DNA of 14,484 bases from contig MU602675.1 of the NCBI GenBank assembly GCA_025201865.1, positions 109,868 through 124,351 on the forward strand. Direction: 5' to 3'. Each line of letters begins with the position of its first letter. The first letter of the stretch is position 1. The position numbers and the translations under genes are program-made. The notes under the pieces are model-generated. The model saw only the letters and a program-made list of their open reading frames with translations, ran no database searches and was not told the DNA's origin. This DNA is from Ramicandelaber brevisporus (Eukaryota > Kickxellomycota > Ramicandelaberales > Ramicandelaberaceae). This document shows, piece after piece, positions 1 through 6,656 of the stretch.

Positions 1-209
1 CACGAAAAGTGCACCAGAAAACAGCTGGAGAACTGTGTTTCTTTGTCCTTCGGATTATACTCGATAGTGGTATCTAATCTCATATTAACAATGGTGATCA
101 TCCTGAACGAGTTCCAATATGGCCGTTTGCAAAGTTGGTTGAATGTGAGCTATTCTGGCGGCGGTGCTCTGTCCAATTTCATAGCAAACTTCAAAACAAA
201 CTAATCTCT
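1..209. other. Upstream region of the F-box gene
   Basis: No coding region is supported here. The F-box frame is open back to about position 135, but its only earlier start-like codon is TTG, so this stretch is read as promoter and 5' leader. No clear TATA box or repeat was seen. Confidence 0.4.
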
Positions 210-1781
210 ATGACTCAAGCCAACCGTGTTCGTGCCAGGCTGTTCCAGCTGATCGCAGATGCTAGCGACGACGAACTGTTCAAGATCAACGACACTTTAG
301 CCGGAGCTGGTCATCTGGATCTCAACCGTTGCAGCAAACCTGGCTCGCCCTTCCCGCTCTTTGACTTGCCGCTGGAATTACTCGAGCACTCTGCGCATTA
401 CCTTTCACAGCATGAGGCTGCATCGATACTAACTGTTAATCGACTATTCCACGATGTGTTCGCGCGAGTTGTTTGGCGCTGAGTTAGTGGCGAGGGAATC
501 GAGGACTCCAAGTTCCAATTATCTGCTCTTAGTCGATATGGACATTTGGTAAACCAACTACAAATTGACGAAGATGAACTTGGTGTAGAGAGCATTGCCT
601 CCTTGATGCCAAATACGATGACAGTTTATATATGCGAGGACCAAACCGAATCAAATTTACAAGCAGGAAAACTGGATTTACTGCACAACCTCCGTACAGT
701 AGACATCATTATACCTGAGCGGAATAAGGTAGTGCTTGATTTAATCAGAGATTGGATTAATAATGATTCTTTGAATGGTCATATAAATATGATAGAATTG
801 ATTTTTATAAACATAGACGAGTGGATGAAGGACATAATGAGCTTATATAATAGTATCATAAACAAGAAGCGAATCAAAATTAAATTACATTACATCGGGC
901 GGGTAAGCCCAAAGAATCTTATTTTAGGCATAGCACCTTCGCTGATTCAACTCGAAATTTTGTACTGTACATGTACTAGTCGCTACCTGGACAGCATCTA
1001 CAGAACATCGAATGCCACTTTCCCGTTTGTAACTGAGCTCAAATTGAACCCCTGTTGTGCGGGACGCCATGAAAATAGTTTACTTGGATTGACACCGGAG
1101 CGATTCCCGTCAGTCAGAATACTCCATTTAAACGTCGATAGGAAAGAGTGTGTTCATCAGAACGGCTATCCTTTACCTATCATTCTATCTCACACTTGGC
1201 CGAGTGTGACATTGCTTGACTTGGATGATTACATCAACCAACGCGATAATGCGTATATAGCCTCAGCACTGCCCAATTTGATCATATTTGACTATGATAG
1301 CGGGGTAGATTCCTATGATATGACCGATTTCTTGCCAGAGTTCAAGTTCCTTCAAGTATTGATCCTTAGGGATGACTATGCGGCATACAATCCTGGACCG
1401 AGTACATTTATTATGCCCAATAAGATCATGAGTCGACTGCGTTCGATAGAGCTGAGTCACTTGGAACTAGCAGCTGAAATAGTGCGATTCATCTTTTATT
1501 GTTGTCCAAGTTTAGTGGAGCTGAAGATTGGCTATTGTACGATATCTAGTGATGTTGTCGAATACGCAAACGAGGTCTCCAAGAATGTGAATTCAGCAGT
1601 GCGGCATTTGAGGCTTAAGGGATGCTTCCAAGCTGAACTGGATTTGTGGGTCGAGTTCATCTCGAACTTCAAGAACCTTAAGGATATTTTAGTTAATATC
1701 GACAGTGATGGTGTTGACTATCTTGAAGAAAAGTTTACTGAGCGTTTCCCGTCAGCTAAAGTTATAAAGTATCCTGGCTAA
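210..1781 (+). pseudogene. F-box / leucine-rich-repeat-like gene interrupted by an in-frame stop
   Basis: Probable F-box protein, the class that brings substrates to SCF (Skp1-cullin) ubiquitin ligases. The ATG at 210 opens an N-terminal helix-rich segment. A recognisable F-box follows at residues 49-90 (LFDLPLELLEH, then a Leu-rich stretch ending FARVVWR). A TGA at 480-482 then stops the frame. The same frame is open from 483 to the TAA at 1779-1781, and the residues straight after the stop (GIEDSKFQLSALSRYGHLV) still look like protein. The remaining ~430 codons hold degenerate leucine-rich motifs such as FLQVLILRDDY, LRSIELSHLEL, CCPSLVELKIGYC and VRHLRLKGC, as in other fungal F-box/LRR proteins. 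The first ATG after the stop is at 606. The locus looks AT-richer than its neighbours. It is either a young pseudogene, a readthrough gene, a sequencing error, or (less likely) spliced across the stop. The F-box call is fairly sure; the substrate is unknown. Confidence 0.75.
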
Positions 1782-1835
1782 TTTATTTTTTTAGTTTTGA
1801 ATTGTAATGACTGTCCGTACTTTCCCTGATTATCT

Positions 1836-1841
1836 TTTATT
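1836..1841 (-). terminator. Candidate poly(A) signal for the DUF2408 gene
   Basis: TTTATT on the plus strand reads AATAAA on the minus strand, about 217 bp beyond the DUF2408 stop codon. A second copy at 1782-1787 overlaps the end of the F-box gene. If either is used, the 3' UTRs of the two convergent transcripts overlap. Confidence 0.3.
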
Positions 1842-1894
1842 AGAACAGAGCTATCCAATATTGATGTACATTGTCCAAATAATCAAGTCGAAAT

Positions 1895-1900
1895 AATAAA
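1895..1900 (+). terminator. Poly(A) signal AATAAA for the F-box gene
   Basis: An exact AATAAA hexamer lies 114 bp after the TAA of the F-box gene on the same strand, in AT-rich DNA before the convergent DUF2408 gene. The spacing suits a fungal 3' UTR. The assignment is inferred from position only. Confidence 0.45.
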
Positions 1901-2057
1901 TGATTGATAAACACTGACGATCATGATGGAGGGTGGAGGACTTATCTAAAAAATAATAATAGTTAATTACGAAATAGGAAGGGAAGGTGATGAAAAAGCA
2001 AATAGGGACGGGGGAATAAAATACTTAATAAAGAACAATCGAGATACAATTTCCATG

Positions 2058-4121
2058 TTACTCAATGTTGTTGGAAAGTTCCATAACAATGTCATGGCAT
2101 TCATTCAGCAGCGACAGGACGATACCTTGACCTTCAGGCACATTGCCTTGCTCATCGACAAACTTGCCATCAACACGCAGGGCATCAAGGCTGGAGAGCT
2201 TGAGCTGGTAGGGATACAGGTCGCGGCGGGAGAATGGACCGCCATACTTCTTGACAGCCAGCAACACAGTGCGAAGTGTGCGCAGCTGGTTGTGGATTGG
2301 GGTGAGAGCTTCGGATACTGGCTCGCTGGACGACAGCAGCTTGTACACCAAATGATAGCCCTTGTGAAGCAGAAAGTTGAGGGTGGCTTGACCTTCCTTT
2401 GGCGCAACAGGCTTTGGGCCAGATGTGTCATAAAATTTGCCATTGCGGCGCAGAGCACGGATCTCACCCAGCTGAACCTGGTAGCTCCAGAGGTCGGTTT
2501 CACGCAGAGTCCAGCGATGGGTCATCAGCAGACGCTCGAGGTTCTGCTTGATATCCATGAGCTGTACAAAGATCGGTCTCAGTGCCTCAGGAACCATGTC
2601 ATTGGCAGCCTGGACGTCATGAGCCTCATCGAAGATTTGCTCGAGCAAACCAATAATCTGAGCCTGGCCGGCTGGAATGCTGCCATCTGGTGCATAGAAT
2701 TTGCCATCCATACGCATATTGTCAATCTCAAGCAGTGCACGCTGGATTTGCCTGAGCTCTTCATTGGCAGACTGAGTGTTTGGTGTTGGAGCGGCGCTGT
2801 TGGCAGGAGGCACTGAGCCATTACCAGGGGTACCTGCAGCAGCAGCAGCAGCAGCAGCGGCGGCGGCGGCGGCACTACCAGCAGTTGCAGCAGTAGAGAG
2901 CGGTGGCTGAGTAGTCACAGTCACAGGCATTGGAGGTGGAGCAGACGGCGTTGGAGAGGCGGTTGTGCTTGGAGGAGCAGTTGTGGCCGGGGTGTTGGCC
3001 AGTGTATCGCGCAAGGGCAATGTAAACAAGCGCCGGCGGATTTCAATCAGGCGCTTGTGGATATCCATCATCATCGGATCGTTAATCTGAGCCGATGCCA
3101 TCAGCGAGTCGGCCAGCTTCTGGCAGAAGCGAAGTTTACGTGCCACGAGCTTCGTCTGGCAGGCATACCCACGTTGCTCGTCAACTGCACAAATGCCAGT
3201 GGGGCCAGTGTCAGCCACATTAAGTTTATCTGACGAGTCCGCCACAGCAGCTGCAGCCGCGGCCAGCGTGCGTTCAACAATACTCTGGATATCATTGAGT
3301 CTCTTCTTGTATGGCATCAAGTCATCGGTTGTGAACACGCCGTGTTCCTGGAAGAGCAAAAGAGACTGTTTGATGGTAACCAGCTGCACATAGGTGGCTG
3401 GGATTTCCCGATTCTTGCCCAGTGCCATGTAGAATAGAGAGAATAATTGATACACATCATCCAGCACAAAGTCAGTTCGATTGACGTAATCATCTGCATC
3501 ACGGTGTTCCTCTTCACGTAGTCTCTCCAAATCATAAACAGTCTGCGACAATTGAGCATACAACGATGTAATGTCCTCGGGTCTGTAGTAATTCTTGCGG
3601 TCCTTCTTGAGCATTGTGAGCCGAAGCTTAATGGTATTGAGAGATGCCAGCAAAGGCTGCTCGCTAATAGTAACTTCGCTGATGGGGGCCGGGCCAGCTG
3701 ACGATGTGGAATTGGTGCCCGCAGTGACAGCCGCAGTTAATGGAACAGAGACTGGAGTAGGCAATGGACGCTCGGAGGCTGCCGCCGCCAAAGTGTTCGC
3801 AACCGCTGCGTCAGTTTCAGTGGCAGTGACAGCCATAGCAGCGGAGCTATAAGAAGCAGAGACTGGGACGGGAGGAACTGCAATCGAAGCTCCTATTGCT
3901 GTTGTCGATGCCAACTGTGCTGTAGTAGTAATAATAGCATTGGTGATGATGGTGGTGGTGGTGGTCGGATACTCCTCACTGTTGACGGAACCTTCTTCCG
4001 TTTCTGTAGATGGTGAGGTGTCGGTGAGGTTGAGCGCTCTGATGGCGTCGGCGGCTGCCAAAGCTGATGCTTCGAGAGCCTGAGGTGGTACATCGTTCAA
4101 GTGTTCGATCTGGCTGTCCAT
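2058..4121 (-). CDS. DUF2408 (UPF0662) family protein
   Basis: A 687-aa intronless protein that I place in the fungal DUF2408/UPF0662 family (S. pombe C30C2.08, S. cerevisiae YPL260W/Cub1). The biochemical role of the family is not established; the yeast member has been linked to copper/bleomycin tolerance and proteasome function. Residues 1-150 are Ala/Thr/Ser/Pro-rich and probably disordered. The folded part starts near residue 154 and contains repeated units: a segment with a DL-x-PY or equivalent core (246-283, 517-557, 607-647), followed in the last two by a GKF motif and a GQ-x-LL motif (from about 560 and 651). A further GKF/GQ motif is at 473-490. An Ala/Pro/Thr linker (about 370-450) with 13 consecutive Ala separates the two halves. 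The start is the ATG at 4121, just before the MDSQIEHLND sequence. The gene is convergent with the F-box gene and co-oriented with the POLE4-like gene 297 bp upstream. Family call confident; function unknown. Confidence 0.88.
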   Translation of the reverse strand: MDSQIEHLNDVPPQALEASALAAADAIRALNLTDTSPSTETEEGSVNSEEYPTTTTTIITNAIITTTAQLASTTAIGASIAVPPVPVSASYSSAAMAVTATETDAAVANTLAAAASERPLPTPVSVPLTAAVTAGTNSTSSAGPAPISEVTISEQPLLASLNTIKLRLTMLKKDRKNYYRPEDITSLYAQLSQTVYDLERLREEEHRDADDYVNRTDFVLDDVYQLFSLFYMALGKNREIPATYVQLVTIKQSLLLFQEHGVFTTDDLMPYKKRLNDIQSIVERTLAAAAAAVADSSDKLNVADTGPTGICAVDEQRGYACQTKLVARKLRFCQKLADSLMASAQINDPMMMDIHKRLIEIRRRLFTLPLRDTLANTPATTAPPSTTASPTPSAPPPMPVTVTTQPPLSTAATAGSAAAAAAAAAAAAAGTPGNGSVPPANSAAPTPNTQSANEELRQIQRALLEIDNMRMDGKFYAPDGSIPAGQAQIIGLLEQIFDEAHDVQAANDMVPEALRPIFVQLMDIKQNLERLLMTHRWTLRETDLWSYQVQLGEIRALRRNGKFYDTSGPKPVAPKEGQATLNFLLHKGYHLVYKLLSSSEPVSEALTPIHNQLRTLRTVLLAVKKYGGPFSRRDLYPYQLKLSSLDALRVDGKFVDEQGNVPEGQGIVLSLLNECHDIVMELSNNIE
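2835..2873 (-). repeat. Poly-alanine codon tract in the DUF2408 gene
   Basis: Thirteen alanine codons (residues 417-429), read on the minus strand as five GCC, seven GCT and one GCA. They lie in the low-complexity linker between the two structured halves. Such pure triplet runs expand and contract by slippage and often vary in length between strains. Confidence 0.9.
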
Positions 4122-4418
4122 CGCGTTTGCTCCGTTTGCTTTGCTCTGTTTGCTCTGTTTGCTGTGTTCGTTCTGTCCAGTCTGCTTAGTCGTTCTGTTC
4201 TTTCTCGTTGAGCTGCGTCGTCGTAATTGCTAGCTGCAAAGTGTGTACGTGTGTATTGCGTGAATATGATTTCGAGAATGAAAAGAAAAAAAAGCTGTTC
4301 GGCGACAAAGAAAAAAAAGTTGTAGGAAAGGGCAAGAAGTCCGTCTGACACACGCACTTGCATGCTGAACGCGAACGATGATCATAATTTAAAGGGATTC
4401 AAGCTTGAATATGATTGG
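4122..4418. promoter_or_regulatory. Leader/promoter of the DUF2408 gene and 3' region of the POLE4-like gene
   Basis: This 297-bp gap between two co-oriented minus-strand genes holds an imperfect tandem run of a TTTGCTCTG-like unit at about 4126-4178. On the DUF2408 transcript it would form a CAAACAGAG-rich leader of low structure. A-rich runs lie at 4285-4320. No clear AATAAA for the POLE4-like gene was found. Confidence 0.4.
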
Positions 4419-4922
4419 TTAATTAGTATCACCATCGAGGTTATTAGTGCCGCCATCATCGTCAACAGCATTGTCAACAGCATGGGCAGCATCAGTGTCG
4501 GCGGCATCAGCATTGGCGGCGGCAACATCGTTCTGTTTGTCAGCAGCTGTGTCGTCAACATCAGCGTCGATATCGATATACTGCTCCTTCTCCAGTGCCT
4601 TCATTATTCTACTCCTCTTCGTCGTCTTGGCATCATCCTGCTCAAGAGGCACAATGACACTTGCCAAGAACTCTAGCTGATTGATTTGTGCTACTGCTTT
4701 GGCAACGTCTTTGTGCTGCAGTGTTCTCCGCTTCGCCATCGCAGTTTGCCGTGCTGCTTGCCTGCCCAATGCACCGACAAACAGCTCGGCTGCGCGGGCT
4801 ATCAAGAAAGAGGCATCCTGAGATATGATGTTGACTTCGGGGTCAGCCTTCATAATCTTCCGAACGCGCGCCAACGGGAACTCCAGGTCAGTGGTTGGAA
4901 CAATGTTTGCAGCCGAGTCCAT
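4419..4922 (-). CDS. DPB3: Histone-fold subunit of DNA polymerase epsilon (Dpb3/POLE4-like)
   Basis: A 167-aa small histone-fold protein of the NF-YC/Dpb3/POLE4/CHRAC1 group. Dpb3/POLE4 pairs with Dpb4/POLE3 in the leading-strand DNA polymerase epsilon holoenzyme; the pair binds DNA and H3-H4 during replication, and a related pair occurs in CHRAC-type remodelers. The fold spans residues 14-90: FPLARVRKIMKADPEV (helix 1 and loop), FLIARAAELFVGAL (helix 2) and KRRTLQHKDVAKAV (loop 2 and helix 3). KADPEV, IARAAELFV and KRRTLQ fit POLE4 better than CHRAC1 by my recall of the family. Residues 114-167 form an Asp/Ala-rich acidic tail. I chose the ATG at 4922: the frame runs further upstream, but only from a TTG, through low-complexity sequence overlapping the divergent CSN12-like gene. 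Histone fold is near certain; POLE4 versus CHRAC1 is less so. Confidence 0.85.
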   Translation of the reverse strand: MDSAANIVPTTDLEFPLARVRKIMKADPEVNIISQDASFLIARAAELFVGALGRQAARQTAMAKRRTLQHKDVAKAVAQINQLEFLASVIVPLEQDDAKTTKRSRIMKALEKEQYIDIDADVDDTAADKQNDVAAANADAADTDAAHAVDNAVDDDGGTNNLDGDTN

Positions 4923-5103
4923 CTTCGTGTTTGTTGTTCTTGCTTTTGTGTGTAAGTGTGTGGATCGAGGAAGAAACACACGCACATGCACACATACACA
5001 CACAAGAACGAAGCTCAACTTCTTTTCTTTTTTTTCTTTGAAACGATCGCCCGCGACAGTAGAAACAACAGAAACAGCAACAACGCCAGCCTCGTGAAGC
5101 GAA
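4923..5103. promoter_or_regulatory. Shared divergent promoter (DPB3-like / CSN12-like)
   Basis: Only 181 bp separate the start codons of two divergent genes, so the region probably carries both promoters and both leaders. It contains a CA/GT-rich microsatellite at about 4977-5006 and a T-rich run at 5023-5040. No consensus TATA box was recognised. Confidence 0.55.
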
Positions 5104-6576
5104 ATGTACACCGGCGGCAGTAGGGTCACAAGTGTGCCAATGCGTATCAGAGCCAAACCACAGGTTACTCTCAGTCCAGAAGAACGACTAGCTTCGCCAA
5201 ACCGATACTATGCCAACATTGTTGCAGCTCTCAACAGCGAAGACCGCGACACTCTTTTACGCCTCGTCGACATTGAAGATGCAGCATTTTGCGAGAATGC
5301 ATATTTGATTCGACGGAATCAAGCTCCAGTTTGGTCATCGATAATGGGTCAATGTAGAGCAGCATTGCCGCCGCCATTCGATGCGTTTGCAATGCATCAT
5401 TTGAATGCTTGTGCCTCACTGGGTGGTTCTGGAGACAATGCTAATGCTAATGGTGATGGTGGGCCAAAGGCACTTGAGGAGCATATGCAATCGATTGTGT
5501 CGTTTTTGAGAGCAAGTGGAAGTCGCTCATGCTGGCTTGTGCCGGCTTTATGCCACATGTCTCGTCAGCTATATAAACTGGCTTTAAACGTGGATAGACA
5601 GCAGAAGGCCAATAAAAACAGCACAGTCGAAGTGTCAAATGGATTGGACGAGACTCCTGCGCCTGCTGGTGGAAACTCAGTGCCTGAAGTAGATGGACCT
5701 CTTGCTGAAGCTGCGCGTGCTATTAACCGTGCATTCACCACCTGCATCAACGATCGGCGACCATTTAATGTATCATGGAAATGGGGAACTTATCATCATG
5801 CTATATTAATGTTTAGAATCTATGCTAGGCTGCATACTCCTCATCTATGCACAAACTTTATTCGCGCAATCGCCACACTGCCTCTGCCTGAATTTCAGCT
5901 ATTCCCCAAATCATGCCGTATTACTTACAACTATTTCCTGGGATCGTATGAGTTTGTGAGGGAAGAATATACTCAGGCCGAACAGCACTTAACTGCTGCG
6001 CTCAATGAATGCGTGGCTCCAGCAGGATGTAATGAGCAAGCACGCGCAGTGTTTGAACATAATAGAGAAATGATATTGATGCTGTTGATTCCACTGCAGT
6101 TGATACGCGGTGCACTGCCATCCCCGGTGCTGTTTAGTCGACATCCGCGGCTGGCACTCCTGTACGGTCCGTTTGAACGTGCTGTTCATACCGGCAATGT
6201 CGCTCTGTTCGACAAGGCTCTGGCTCATGCTGAACCAACTCTGCTATCTCGCGGCACATTTTTTGCCATTGAGCAGGCTCGTCTCGTTGTGCTGCGCACT
6301 CTGGCCAAGCGCACGTATACTATTAGCTACAAGTTGGCAGTTGAGAGAGGACAGGCTGAGCGTGCCCACATGGTTCCATTCAGTGCTTTTCAGAGCGCAC
6401 TGCGGTTGTTGGATAATGACATGGATTCATCGATTGAGAATATTGAATGCATCTTGGTTAACTTGATTGCACGTGGCTATATGCGCGGCTATTTATCGCA
6501 TGAGAAGCAAATTGCTGTGCTGAGCAAAGTGCAGGCCTTCCCTCCGCTCGAAGATGTTCCTCATGTCACCTACTAA
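5104..6576 (+). CDS. CSN12: PCI-domain protein, Csn12/Thp1/PCID2 family (TREX-2-type)
   Basis: A 490-aa intronless protein of the CSN12/Thp1/PCID2 family. Members pair with Sac3-like GANP or Thp3 partners in TREX-2 and related complexes that couple transcription, mRNA export or splicing and limit genome instability; yeast Csn12 was also described with the COP9 signalosome. Evidence: N-terminal NRYYANIVAALNSEDRDTLL; INDRRP then SWKWGTYHHAILMFRIY and LHTPHLCTNFIRAI (about 215-256), which match the family's central helical repeats; YNYFLGSYEFVREEYTQAEQHL (275-296); REMILMLLIPLQLIRG; and a C-terminal PCI/winged-helix part ending NIECILVNLIARGYMRGY...AFPPL (446-482), a strong family signature. Two low-complexity inserts (Gly/Asn near 107-120, Pro/Gly near 178-195) lie between helices. 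ATG 5104 is preceded by an in-frame stop region. Family is confident; the exact paralogue (Csn12 versus Thp1) is not settled. Confidence 0.88.
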   Translation: MYTGGSRVTSVPMRIRAKPQVTLSPEERLASPNRYYANIVAALNSEDRDTLLRLVDIEDAAFCENAYLIRRNQAPVWSSIMGQCRAALPPPFDAFAMHHLNACASLGGSGDNANANGDGGPKALEEHMQSIVSFLRASGSRSCWLVPALCHMSRQLYKLALNVDRQQKANKNSTVEVSNGLDETPAPAGGNSVPEVDGPLAEAARAINRAFTTCINDRRPFNVSWKWGTYHHAILMFRIYARLHTPHLCTNFIRAIATLPLPEFQLFPKSCRITYNYFLGSYEFVREEYTQAEQHLTAALNECVAPAGCNEQARAVFEHNREMILMLLIPLQLIRGALPSPVLFSRHPRLALLYGPFERAVHTGNVALFDKALAHAEPTLLSRGTFFAIEQARLVVLRTLAKRTYTISYKLAVERGQAERAHMVPFSAFQSALRLLDNDMDSSIENIECILVNLIARGYMRGYLSHEKQIAVLSKVQAFPPLEDVPHVTY

Positions 6577-6602
6577 ATTAAAAATTAGCATGTTTATAAA
6601 AG

Positions 6603-6638
6603 TAATAATAATAATAATACTACTACTACTACTACTAC
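6603..6638. repeat. Compound (TAA)n-(TAC)n microsatellite
   Basis: A run of about five TAA units passes directly into about seven TAC units in the 80-bp gap between the convergent CSN12-like and COG2 stop codons. It would lie in the 3' UTRs of one or both transcripts. No perfect AATAAA was found in the gap, but AATAAT occurs on the plus strand here and could act as a variant signal. Confidence 0.9.
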
Positions 6639-6656
6639 CTATTATCATGAGTATTA

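Noticed and set aside
458-532. A 75-bp GT-AG intron that would remove the F-box stop and keep frame
   Set aside because: The donor GTTCGC is poor and no branch point is evident. Splicing would delete the conserved end of the F-box (FARVVWR) and protein-like sequence after the stop. Only transcript data could revive it.
2055-2816. 253-codon open frame on the plus strand, beginning with ATG
   Set aside because: It lies entirely antisense to the conserved DUF2408 coding region and has no recognisable domain. GC-balanced coding DNA often leaves the opposite strand open.
4923-5156. N-terminal extension of the DPB3-like protein
   Set aside because: The frame has no ATG there (its first start-like codon is TTG), the translation is low-complexity and Cys/Val/Thr-rich, and it overlaps the start of the CSN12-like gene. 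The family starts at MDSAAN.
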